Positions 37,430-46,620 of a stretch of 64,000 bases of DNA are shown in pieces. The translations under genes were made by a program, and so were the position numbers. The notes beneath the pieces are model-generated. The model saw only the letters and a list, made by a program, of their open reading frames with translations, was not told the DNA's origin and did no database searches. The stretch spans positions 33,104 through 97,103 of the forward strand of contig NW_026250678.1 of assembly GCF_024244095.1 (NCBI RefSeq), given 5' to 3'. This stretch comes from Nematocida homosporus. Taxonomy: Eukaryota; Microsporidia. How positions within the stretch are numbered: position 1 is the stretch's first letter; the number at the start of each line of letters is the position of its first letter.

Positions 37430-38253
37430 CTCCGTTTTGGGAGTAAAATTGCGATCTAAAAAGGAAAAAATCAAAATTCCTGGGCCTGGAATTCGTCTTT
37501 TTATTTTTGACCCCCCTGTTCAAATTTCACCATAAATCAAAATATCAATTTATGATATAATTAAGGTGTAATAAAGGTAGTAGTGGGTTGGAAAGTGTCT
37601 TAAAGTAAGGAATATCGAGTATGGACTCATAATATGGCAATAAATCAACAACTATTTAATGATATTATCTAGCTAGGACAACTCAATAACAACCCAATAC
37701 TAACCCAAATAACACATTAAGATAAGTCAAGTTAGATGTAGTATTCAACACTTAACTAATACATACTCTATTGAAGATAGTACTTGGGATAAGTGTAGGT
37801 ACCATTTATTGGATAAATAGGGTGTGTTGGAATAAGATGACGTCATAATAAGTTAGTATTGAGTTGAGTTAGTATAGATGAGTAGGTAGGCCATAAAACA
37901 ACTAAACACAATCTTATCATAACTTAACCTATAGCTATTCTTTCCGAGTCCTTTGTCTGTGTAGGTATGGAGTACTAAATCAGCTCATTGGTCGAAATGG
38001 AACGAATTGGAATAGTTTAACGTTCTGGGCGAGGAGTGAATCTTGTTGACTAGAGATAACTTTGGTCTTCTACACTTTATTGTTAGATTAGGGTTTTGAT
38101 AGATCTTTAAGTCGATTTTCACAATCTAAATCCTAAACCTTCCAAAGACAAATAAATATCTATCAACGAACTTATAACATTATCAAAACTTAATCTATTC
38201 AATTATTAGCTCAGAAACCAATCCAAATTATTATATCTTTAATATACAAATAA

Positions 38254-38271
38254 ATTTCCTTTTTAGGAAAT
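38254..38271. promoter_or_regulatory. Palindromic upstream motif ATTTCC-N6-GGAAAT (copy 2)
   Basis: ATTTCC-TTTTTA-GGAAAT, flanked by TAA and AATCT as at copy 1 (25434), ending 56 bases before the ATG at 38328. Confidence 0.55.
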
Positions 38272-38327
38272 AATCTGGTTGGTTCGTATTAGTATTATAG
38301 AATTGAAAATTTTATAATCATTTATAG

Positions 38328-41300
38328 ATGAGTAACGCATCACTAGAAACAAAAGATAAGATTTCGTGGACGAAATGGATCGGATTACCCTTTAAAGGCC
38401 TTAACTGGTCCATTCTAGTCCTTGGGATACTGACTTACTTTAAATTGGCGGTTAATGATGCGCAAATTCAGATACATTCGCTTTTTGCGACTAGTAGATT
38501 GGTAGATGTCTTTCTTTTCACAACTCTCTTTACTGTTATCGGTCTTTTTGGGGTTATACTGTACTTTAAGCGCGATAAAATGACCTGGGATCGTACTAAT
38601 CGAGAAAAGTTAGCAGTTGTAGAGCATGTTTTTGGTTTGGCCGGTATTATGCTATTTGGAGCCCTAGGGTTCTCACCGTTGTTTATTATTATCCCGATAG
38701 TGTTCTCCTTTCTGATTAGAGGTTTTGGATTCTTTCCTGCTGCTGCTGTTTGTGGAGTGGGAGCATTTGCTACTTGTTTGCGAACGATGGGAATTGGAAA
38801 TACAATGGATATTAATGCAACTATAATTGCCGGATTAGCTATAACCTTTATTGTATTAGGTACTGTAGGTATAGAGAAGATTATTTTGAAAACCAGTCTC
38901 TCCAATTACTTGCATTATGTTATCTTAACTACTCTAGTCCTATTCTCTTTTAATATGCTTCCAATAATGCTGATTATCTTTCCTATTTTCTCATTCTTGG
39001 TTCTTAATCTTGGTCGACCCTTGCGAGTCTGGGCAGTTAGGAAGATTAAGAACAACCCTTTTTTAGAACCTATCTATCGCGCACTGACTTCTCGTAGTGT
39101 AAGACGGTTGATGGTTTTTTTGGTTAACTTGACTAAGGTACTGTTTGTGCTTGCCTTGATTATATTTGTTGTTTTTCACTATTTGGCCGCTCGTTCTGGT
39201 GTGACTTTACAGGTTGGTGATACTCAATTTAAAGTTGATGCTACTACAGCACCAGTATTCACTAAACTTACTACTGGAGTACAAAAAGTTGAAGAAGGGA
39301 TTGTTTCGGTGGTGACAGACGCCTTTAACTTCTTCCGGCCTAAAAAGCTGGCTGATGATTTGATGAGTTTCTTAGGAATTGATGTAAATGCAAGTGCGGA
39401 CACCTTATCTTTGACTCAAAAAGCGCTTAAACTGATTTATTATGTGGTGACTGCGATTGATTCGGTATTATATTATCTGTCTAAATGTGTTCTGCTGATT
39501 TTCCAACAGTTAGGTACTGTTCTTAATGGACTAGTTTCGATTATTACTTGGGTGTTTGAACAGATCGATTGGATATGGGGTGTGATCACGGACTTCATAA
39601 AGGGTTTATTTGGGCTGGATTCACCCGTTGACAAGGCTTTATCTAAGGCGGGCAGTGGTATTTCATCTGTTGTTGAGAGTCGCCCAGGTGATACGGCATT
39701 GGATGTCTTTGGATCCATTTTGACACCATCACCAGCTACTCAAGCGCAAATAGCTCTTAATGAGGAGGCTGCTAAAACCGCGGTGGGAACAGTAGGAGTC
39801 ACTGCTGTCACTTATAGTCTTAATGTTTTTAGTGTGGTTTATGGTGGGGCTGCTAATGTTATGGCGTTTTTGCTGGGCGGGTATAGTTTCCTGTTGATAT
39901 CCACGACTCAGGATGAAATGTACTCTTCTAAAGGTTTGGCCTTTGGACTACGGGGTCTCAAACCACTCATGAGTGTCTTTTCTGATGATTTGGTCAAATC
40001 GATTGAAAGATCAACTATGGGTCCTTCTTTCTACCAAAGATTTATGTCATCTTACTGCCAGCACTCAGATATCCTTAAACGAGTCTACTCCCTGGGTGAC
40101 TACAACAACTTTCCGATTGTAAATGAAGACATCTTTGTCAAGTACGATCCCCTGGCCAAGTACCGTGAGAACAATATTTGCCTGGATGTCAACTCCTATG
40201 AGAAAGAAGTAGAAGCAGCCAATCAAGACCTCGATCCTTATGCGGCCAGATTCTTAGATACCGAACTTCGCGCTCTCAAACGAACAATTGTAGTCTTCCC
40301 ACCCTTCTCGCAAAAGACCGAAGACAAAAAGCTCCTCAAACTCAAGCAACGAGCTAAAGATGCGATTAGCACTCTAAAATCCACCAAGGATATCGAAAAG
40401 GCTCTTTGGTTCAAAATCAAGAAGACCTTCTTCCGATCGGCCAAAGGAAAACTAGCTAAGACGGTCTCCCGGGAGTTCTTAAGAGCTTACAATGCCTATT
40501 CCGAGTACCATCGCCAGTACTACCATCGCTTCTTGATTCTAGCCCTTTATTTCCTAGGAGAAGAACACAGTAACTACTGCAAATCCATCAGTAGTTCTAT
40601 CATTGATTTCTACAACCAACTTCTTCCCCATAATCTAGAAGAGTTTCCATTAGAGTACATTTACGGTATTATTCGCTTCCGTACAGCTATTATCAAGAAA
40701 AACCTGCCTATGCTAACTGAGTACCAATCAGCATCTGTCTTCTATCCGGCTATTAATGAAGCTATAGTGCAAAACCCACTGGTACCTCTCCATGGTCCTC
40801 TTCCCAATCCCACTGAAGATATAATCTATACAAATGGCAGTACTTACAACTACCCACCCGGCCACTTCCTAGGCACTATCGCCCGATCGGCCTTTGACCT
40901 ATCCCTGTTCAGTGATCAACCAGTCAAAATATCTATCCCTGAACACCCCCGAACTTTCCAAATCAAAGATGGCCTTCTTATCTTCATCACCACTATCTTT
41001 ACTGACAACTATAACAAACATAGATCTACAAAAAGTATTGACCGTCGTACTCGTAAAACCCTCTTTATTTCTGATGCCACCAAGGACACAGTCATTGTTG
41101 TTTCCATCAGCGGAGTCTTATTAACCACCCATTGTCTGCGCCTTTCCGAACTCAATGGTTACACTATCGATCTGCGCTACCATCTCAAAGACATTCAAGC
41201 TCTTCTTAGCAGAAACCATCCCCCAGAATACATTCCAGGCACACCGTACCAAATTACTCTCTCCATCTTTACCCACCATCCTTCCATCGTATACCATGAT

Positions 41301-41351
41301 GTCATCTACGAGCAAGACAAATCTTCTCCTCAGCCTAAGACCATCAAGTAA
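38328..41351 (+). CDS. Unknown large multi-pass membrane protein
   Basis: 1007 residues. The first 300 hold about eight hydrophobic segments (for example LVDVFLFTTLFTVIGLFGVILYF, FIIIPIVFSFLIRGFGFF, VLFVLALIIFVVFHYLA). One or two more follow near 365-420 and one near 510-525. The C-terminal half is soluble, with charged helices and then a beta-rich end. No transporter or channel signature is recognised. The coding strand is G/T-rich up to about 40,000 and C-rich afterwards, as in the 906-residue gene. It shares its upstream palindrome with the membrane-protein gene at 25492. Confidence 0.7.
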   Translation: MSNASLETKDKISWTKWIGLPFKGLNWSILVLGILTYFKLAVNDAQIQIHSLFATSRLVDVFLFTTLFTVIGLFGVILYFKRDKMTWDRTNREKLAVVEHVFGLAGIMLFGALGFSPLFIIIPIVFSFLIRGFGFFPAAAVCGVGAFATCLRTMGIGNTMDINATIIAGLAITFIVLGTVGIEKIILKTSLSNYLHYVILTTLVLFSFNMLPIMLIIFPIFSFLVLNLGRPLRVWAVRKIKNNPFLEPIYRALTSRSVRRLMVFLVNLTKVLFVLALIIFVVFHYLAARSGVTLQVGDTQFKVDATTAPVFTKLTTGVQKVEEGIVSVVTDAFNFFRPKKLADDLMSFLGIDVNASADTLSLTQKALKLIYYVVTAIDSVLYYLSKCVLLIFQQLGTVLNGLVSIITWVFEQIDWIWGVITDFIKGLFGLDSPVDKALSKAGSGISSVVESRPGDTALDVFGSILTPSPATQAQIALNEEAAKTAVGTVGVTAVTYSLNVFSVVYGGAANVMAFLLGGYSFLLISTTQDEMYSSKGLAFGLRGLKPLMSVFSDDLVKSIERSTMGPSFYQRFMSSYCQHSDILKRVYSLGDYNNFPIVNEDIFVKYDPLAKYRENNICLDVNSYEKEVEAANQDLDPYAARFLDTELRALKRTIVVFPPFSQKTEDKKLLKLKQRAKDAISTLKSTKDIEKALWFKIKKTFFRSAKGKLAKTVSREFLRAYNAYSEYHRQYYHRFLILALYFLGEEHSNYCKSISSSIIDFYNQLLPHNLEEFPLEYIYGIIRFRTAIIKKNLPMLTEYQSASVFYPAINEAIVQNPLVPLHGPLPNPTEDIIYTNGSTYNYPPGHFLGTIARSAFDLSLFSDQPVKISIPEHPRTFQIKDGLLIFITTIFTDNYNKHRSTKSIDRRTRKTLFISDATKDTVIVVSISGVLLTTHCLRLSELNGYTIDLRYHLKDIQALLSRNHPPEYIPGTPYQITLSIFTHHPSIVYHDVIYEQDKSSPQPKTIK

Positions 41352-41378
41352 CTATACCTGCTAAACTAACTAGTTGTC

Positions 41379-42749
41379 TTACATATAAAGGGCTGTGCAT
41401 AAGCCATCAAGACTAAAGGGCAACAAATCAACATTCTTCTGGCCCACTCCAATAAAAACGACCGGTCTGTGTACTGTATGGGCCAAACTTATTATTGTGC
41501 CAACTTTCTCATCCACCGTGTCACATTTAGTAACCACAATCCCATCAATAGCCTTACCAACACTAGCTTTCTCCACATAAGCATTAAAAGTACGAACTTG
41601 CTCAATCGAGTCTGAACCCACTAAAGCCTCACCAATATAAAGCACCTTATTAGGCCGATTAACTCGAATCATTTTAGAAAGAGAAGTCATTGAACTCTGA
41701 TTACTCGGCATACGCCCACACGTATCAATTAGCACGACATCAAAATTATTCTCATTTCCAAATCTAATCGCCTGATTAGCAATATTTGACTCGTCCTTCC
41801 CATAACCACGTTCAAAAAGAGAAATAGCATGACCTCTAGTCTTGTATCTATCAACATATTTACGCAATTGCTCAATCGCTCCACTACGGAACCCATCACA
41901 AGCCGCTACACAAACTCTAAAGTTATTCTTTAACAACCACAAACAAAGCTTAGATAAAGTTGTTGATTTACCTACTCCATTTACACCAACTAGACAGAAA
42001 ACATAAGGACCTTTACCGCTCTGTTTACGTTGAGATATTTCACTTATAATACTTTCAGGAGATAAGATAGGCACTAATTGTGCTAATGTTTTCTTAAGAC
42101 CTTTTCTAATCTTATCTTTTTCAGTCAAGTCACTAATATCATCCTTAGCAAACTCCAAAGTCTCCTTAGCTATTTTTTGGCTTAAATTCATGGGAACATT
42201 CCTACCCAGTAAATGATCGCGTAAATCCCGTTCACTCACCTGCTTACCACTCCAGTACTCCATTAGTCTTCTTGGCCGACTCCATTGCGCCCACCCAGGA
42301 CTTTCTTCTTCTGGATCTGAATCTTCATCTACCTTTTCTTCTCTACTATTACGCATAATACTACTATTGCCAATACTATCTCTACTAACACCAATACTAT
42401 CTCTACCATTACCAATACTATCTCTACCATTACCAATACTATCTTCATCTTTAAAGATTCCAGCAGGAATTCGGCCATCTTTACTACTCTCCATCTCTTC
42501 TTTAGTCCTTTCTAATACGTCAACTACTTCCCTTTCAATTTCGCGGTTCTTATACACAACTAGATATACATTCTTAACTCCAGATACATAAGAAACACTC
42601 TCATCTCTTACCTGAATTGTGCCTACAGTACTACTTAACGGCATTCTTTCAATAAACTGTTTTAAATAGACTGGTTCTTTACCAAATTCACATCGGATAA
42701 TTCCACCACGACTAAAAACAACTCCAAATACCAACTTGTGTTTCTGCAT
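41379..42749 (-). CDS. SRP101: Signal recognition particle receptor alpha subunit
   Basis: 456 residues. The N-terminal about 120 residues fit the longin-like SRX domain; a variable linker has short Gly-Asn/Asp-Ser repeats (SIGNGRDSIGNGRDSIG). The NG GTPase domain has P-loop GVNGVGKSTTLSKL, RSGAIEQL, DTCGRMPSN and TKCDTVDEKVG. The receptor docks SRP-ribosome complexes at the ER, feeding the SEC61 channel (beta subunit at 59688). Convergent with the 1007-residue gene, 27 bases between stops. Confidence 0.93.
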   Translation of the reverse strand: MQKHKLVFGVVFSRGGIIRCEFGKEPVYLKQFIERMPLSSTVGTIQVRDESVSYVSGVKNVYLVVYKNREIEREVVDVLERTKEEMESSKDGRIPAGIFKDEDSIGNGRDSIGNGRDSIGVSRDSIGNSSIMRNSREEKVDEDSDPEEESPGWAQWSRPRRLMEYWSGKQVSERDLRDHLLGRNVPMNLSQKIAKETLEFAKDDISDLTEKDKIRKGLKKTLAQLVPILSPESIISEISQRKQSGKGPYVFCLVGVNGVGKSTTLSKLCLWLLKNNFRVCVAACDGFRSGAIEQLRKYVDRYKTRGHAISLFERGYGKDESNIANQAIRFGNENNFDVVLIDTCGRMPSNQSSMTSLSKMIRVNRPNKVLYIGEALVGSDSIEQVRTFNAYVEKASVGKAIDGIVVTKCDTVDEKVGTIISLAHTVHRPVVFIGVGQKNVDLLPFSLDGLCTALYM

Positions 42750-42782
42750 GTAAAATTCTGGGCTAATCTCAAACTTTTTAGC
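42750..42782. promoter_or_regulatory. 33-base bidirectional spacer SRP receptor/small secreted protein
   Basis: Contains GGGCTAATCTCAAACTTTTT, again a T-run next to the plus-strand start. Confidence 0.5.
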
Positions 42783-43052
42783 ATGAAGATCTTCAATCTA
42801 CTTCTTCTTGTTATTTCCTTCTTATTTATCCAAGCTGAACAGGCTGAGACTGACTATAAGCAAATTATACAGCAGTTGGCAGAGGCTCCCAGTCACGTAC
42901 AAGAGCAACAAATAGCTAAAGCCGCCGAAATGTACAACATCGACTACCGCCGATTGGAAGAACTAGTAAATGAGTACCACCAAGCCCAGGAATTCATTAA
43001 CCTTCTCAACCAGGGCGAACAAATCCATCCGGATGAGCTTACCCAAGACTAA
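42783..43052 (+). CDS. Small secreted helical protein
   Basis: 89 residues from the ATG at 42783. A clear signal peptide (MKIFNLLLLVISFLFIQAEQ) precedes a polar helical body rich in Gln and Glu (YKQIIQQLAEAP, then YNIDYRRLEELVNEYHQAQE) ending acidic. The frame is also open from a GTG at 42738, but that overlaps the SRP receptor start. No family is recognised. It could be an ER-lumen or exported protein. Confidence 0.65.
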   Translation: MKIFNLLLLVISFLFIQAEQAETDYKQIIQQLAEAPSHVQEQQIAKAAEMYNIDYRRLEELVNEYHQAQEFINLLNQGEQIHPDELTQD

Positions 43053-43489
43053 ACCAACTCAACTTAACTCGCCTCACCTCAACTTAACTTAAATAAAGGC
43101 AGATAAGTAACTAATTGTAGAACTAATTGTAGTACTAATACTAATACGATCAACCTGATTATTGGTAAGCTACACACTACTTAGTAGTACTAAAGTAACA
43201 CGAATACCAATACTAAACCTAACACAAATACCAATCCCAAACCAACACAAATACAAATACTCAACTTAATATGACGTCATCTTATTTCAACTCAACCAAT
43301 ACATACTTATCCCAAGTTATCCCAAGGAATCTCTTTAATAGAGGATGTATTAGTTAAGATGAACTTCGTATTGAATTAGTATACTAATGCTATTATAATG
43401 CTTTATTAACCAACGACTAACCATTGACAACTAATGGTATACTTAAATACTAAACTAACTTAATATAGTTGTGATTTATGTTATAGATA
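43053..43489. other. Convergent spacer
   Basis: C/A simple sequence in the first 230 bases (CAACTCAACTTAACTCG, ACACAAATACCAATCCC), then A/T-rich. No gene is seen. Confidence 0.6.
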
Positions 43490-44989
43490 TTAGAGGGGAA
43501 TAGTGGTGATAGTTAAGGTGTCTTCTTGACCGGTATCTGGGCGCTTGGGCGAGGCCTTTAAATAAACCCAACGACTAGATACACCTAGAAGGGCAAAGGC
43601 CATCCCTAGTTGTAACTTCTCAGTCCAAAGAGAAATCAGAGCTACCCCAAGAGTTAAAACCGCACAGAACCAGCCAGCTTGTTTGATCTCCTGAGCTGAA
43701 CCCCATAAGATATCCAAGCCAATTAGCATTAATAAGAGATCAAAACACATCCTGGGCACATAAAGCAAGCCTGAACTAGAAGCAAAGAACACAACCGGAA
43801 ACAAAACAGCCACAATAATCATATCAATCTTACGGGACCGATCGGGAGTATTAATAGCAATAGTAGAAGAAGAAACCACATAAGAAGGATACCCACCACA
43901 CACTCCAGTTATAATATTAGAAAATGCATTCGCTCGTAATTCCTTCTTAATAGAACATCGCGTATCCGTACTACTCTGAATAGCCGGAATATTAACTGAA
44001 AAATGCAACAGATTAAGACCAGCAATAGCCAGTAAAGATGGTAGTTGCTTAAGAAGAACGGACAGATCGATCAACCTAAAAGAACTATTACTTACCCAAT
44101 GGCTACTCAGAGCTCCATCCTTAGGTAGTTCTGGTAAAAACCCAATATCCCGATAATAACTCAAACCTCCACCTACCAGCCACATTCCCAAGTACCCCAA
44201 AGGCACTAGTACTAATAAAGAGAGCAAGTAAATATACCGGCCTAAACTAGGTACTCGTTGCGCTAAGAACCGGCCAGCAGCCCATAATCCAATCGCAAAC
44301 ACATTATACCCCAGCAAGTACATCCAGCGGCCAGCAAATACTAAATTAGCCACGTCATTCCCAAAACGACAACAAAAACAACCAATCACAAAGTACAAAG
44401 AAATACCAATTTCACAGGGCAATCGGCGCATTAAACTCTCCGCCCCAACCCAATAAAGAATACCAAAACCAATAGCCGTTAACCAAGTACTAATCATAAT
44501 ACAAGCCATCAAAGTAGAAAAATGACTAGCCTCTCTTAAACCCGTATCATAAAGATCTTTAGATATGCCTTGAAAGGCCACAAAACTCTCAGAGATAGAA
44601 GAAGCAATCAATCCAATCGAAAAGGACGAGAAACAAAAGAAAACCAGTTGGGATACACAACTGCCCAAGATAAAAAGCAAAGTACTTAAACGTGGTAAAA
44701 CAGAAGAACTATCTCCTGGATAAACTAAACCCTTCTCCCCAATAGTCAAAGCATCCATTAGGTACAAAATCAGACCTAAAAGAGCCGGTGGCAATCTAGC
44801 TTTCAAAAACTCTAATTTGGTCGCACGAAGTGCTTGTTGCACATTTACGGTACTCGCTACCCGTTGCTCATCGCTCTCGCAAAGATTTTTCATCCCCGCA
44901 AATTCCCCATCTTGCTTATTAACCATCAAAAACTCCAATCTCCGTCTTATAACAAAGATTAGCCAAACCAGCAAAAACACAATAAACAT
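43490..44989 (-). CDS. SulP/SLC26-type anion transporter-like membrane protein, no STAS domain
   Basis: Up to 499 residues with about ten to twelve transmembrane segments. The SulP-like block is ELRANAFSNIITGVCGGYPSY followed by VVSSSTIAIN, matching the (K/N)ELxAxGxxNxxSGxxGG region, and the later LLLMLIGLDILWGSA. The closest character is the fungal YGR125W-type vacuolar members. The protein ends soon after the last membrane helix, so a STAS domain is missing. The first about 20 residues form an extra hydrophobic stretch; starts at 44926 or 44893 would remove it. The substrate cannot be inferred. Confidence 0.7.
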   Translation of the reverse strand: MFIVFLLVWLIFVIRRRLEFLMVNKQDGEFAGMKNLCESDEQRVASTVNVQQALRATKLEFLKARLPPALLGLILYLMDALTIGEKGLVYPGDSSSVLPRLSTLLFILGSCVSQLVFFCFSSFSIGLIASSISESFVAFQGISKDLYDTGLREASHFSTLMACIMISTWLTAIGFGILYWVGAESLMRRLPCEIGISLYFVIGCFCCRFGNDVANLVFAGRWMYLLGYNVFAIGLWAAGRFLAQRVPSLGRYIYLLSLLVLVPLGYLGMWLVGGGLSYYRDIGFLPELPKDGALSSHWVSNSSFRLIDLSVLLKQLPSLLAIAGLNLLHFSVNIPAIQSSTDTRCSIKKELRANAFSNIITGVCGGYPSYVVSSSTIAINTPDRSRKIDMIIVAVLFPVVFFASSSGLLYVPRMCFDLLLMLIGLDILWGSAQEIKQAGWFCAVLTLGVALISLWTEKLQLGMAFALLGVSSRWVYLKASPKRPDTGQEDTLTITTIPL

Positions 44990-45298
44990 AACCTAAACCC
45001 AATAATAACCCAATACTAACCCTTTATCAAGACACACAACACCATAACACTATCATAATACCATCATAATACTACTACATTCTTTATCTACTCAACTTCA
45101 ACTTAACCCAAGACCAACTCAATCCTACCTCTGCAACTCAAATCCTAACTCAAACCCTACTTCACCGACCACAACCTACCCAACTTAACCCAAATACTAA
45201 CCACTACAATCCCAAGCTAATCCTAACTCAATCACGTGCTCTTATCAGCCCAGAACCATCTCTTCTCTATTTATTTATTCATTCTTTGTTTGCCCAGT
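44990..45298. other. Divergent spacer SulP/RPT3
   Basis: C/A-rich (AACCCAATACTAACCC and similar). A GTG at 45236 opens the RPT3 frame but is not conserved. CCC lies three bases before the RPT3 ATG. Confidence 0.55.
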
Positions 45299-46501
45299 AT
45301 GCAGTCTGAGAATCCGATTGAACGAGGTGATGAACACTTGGTAGAAAGAACTAGTGCTTTAGAGTACTATCGTTGCACAGAGATAGAACGGGCTTTAGAG
45401 TTAGTGAATTTGAAAGAGAAGTATATTCTGGAAGAGATTCAGTCTTTAAAGAAAGAGTTGCATAAGTCACAACAAGCAATTGAACGAGTTAAGAGTGTCC
45501 CACTAATTATGGGCCACTTTTTGGAGGCAATCGATGCAGATACGGCTATTATCGGTAGTACGGCTGGATCTAATTCTGTAGTGAAGATTCTTTCGACAGT
45601 CAACAAAGAGTTATTGAAGCCGAGTACGAGTGTAGCTCTGCATCGACATTCTAGTGCCTTAGTTGATGTTTTACCACCAGAGGCCGATAATACCTTCTCT
45701 GTTCTAGGGGAGGAAAACCGGCCTAATGTAAGCTATGCTGATATTGGAGGGTTAGATAGTCAAAAACAAGAGATAAGGGAGGCAATTGAGTTGCCACTGA
45801 CTGATTTAGCACTCTACCAGCAGATAGGTATAGACCCACCTCGAGGAGTTCTTCTTTATGGGCCACCAGGTACGGGTAAGACTATGCTAGTGAAGGCCGT
45901 TGCCCACCATACTAAGGCTACCTTTATTCGCGTGAATGGATCTGAGTTTGTGCAGAAGTACTTAGGAGAAGGACCGAGAATGGTGCGAGATATCTTTAGA
46001 CTGGCTATTGAGAAAGCGCCTTCAATTATCTTTATTGATGAGGTGGACTCGATTGCTACGATGAGATTTGATGCGGCTACTAGTGCCGATCGAGAAGTAC
46101 AGCGGGTTTTGATTGAGTTATTGAACCAAATGGATGGATTTGATCAGAACACTAATGTTAAGGTGATTATGGCGACTAATCGGGCCGATACAATCGATCC
46201 AGCTTTACTTAGGCCGGGTCGATTAGATAGGAAGATTGAGTTCCCAGTGCCCGATCGGCGGCAGAAGCGGCTTATCTTTGCCACAATAACAGGGAAGATG
46301 AGTTTGAGTGAAGAGGTGGATTTGGAGAGTTTGGTCTTGCGTTCGGATAAGTTATCGGCGGCCGACATTAACTCAGTGTGTCAAGAAGCAGGAATGCTAG
46401 CAGTACGTAATGGGCGGTATGTGGTTATGCAACAGGACTTTGAAGCGGCCTATGCTAAGATAGTGGAAAAGAAGAATGCTGAGCATGTTTTCTACTACTA
46501 G
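45299..46501 (+). CDS. RPT3: 26S proteasome regulatory ATPase RPT3
   Basis: 400 residues from the ATG at 45299. N-terminal coiled coil, OB domain with the RPT3-specific PLIMGHFLEAIDADTAIIGS, then LLKPSTSVALHRHSSALVDVL. AAA core: Walker A GPPGTGKT, Walker B IIFIDEVDSI, sensor ATNRADTIDPALLRPGR. It ends in FYY, near the HbYX-type tail that opens the 20S gate. RPT3 is one of six ATPases unfolding substrates; lid subunit RPN7 is at 56636. Confidence 0.93.
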   Translation: MQSENPIERGDEHLVERTSALEYYRCTEIERALELVNLKEKYILEEIQSLKKELHKSQQAIERVKSVPLIMGHFLEAIDADTAIIGSTAGSNSVVKILSTVNKELLKPSTSVALHRHSSALVDVLPPEADNTFSVLGEENRPNVSYADIGGLDSQKQEIREAIELPLTDLALYQQIGIDPPRGVLLYGPPGTGKTMLVKAVAHHTKATFIRVNGSEFVQKYLGEGPRMVRDIFRLAIEKAPSIIFIDEVDSIATMRFDAATSADREVQRVLIELLNQMDGFDQNTNVKVIMATNRADTIDPALLRPGRLDRKIEFPVPDRRQKRLIFATITGKMSLSEEVDLESLVLRSDKLSAADINSVCQEAGMLAVRNGRYVVMQQDFEAAYAKIVEKKNAEHVFYY

Positions 46502-46616
46502 TCGTGTTGTGATAAATAAAGACCAATGAGTATCTTTTATCTGTATTGATTGATAAGGGGCGACAAGGTGAATCAAAAATCAGGAAACAAGAGCATAAAT
46601 AGCCGGGCGATATTGA

Positions 46617-46619
46617 GGG
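46617..46619 (+). promoter_or_regulatory. GGG motif before the secreted repeat protein
   Basis: GAGGGT directly precedes ATG at 46621, resembling the GGG-type signal at eIF1. Confidence 0.35.
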
Positions 46620-46620
46620 T

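Larger units (their letters stand above)
36563..38327. other. 1.8 kb gene-poor stretch after the retroelement
   Basis: No supported protein gene. It contains a tandem repeat (37185-37300), an inverted repeat ATAACAT-N5-ATGTTAT (about 37322-37340), the reverse promoter-like block (37394-37429), an A/T-rich tract with low complexity at 37430-37560, and the palindromic motif at 38254 before the next gene. Confidence 0.6.
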
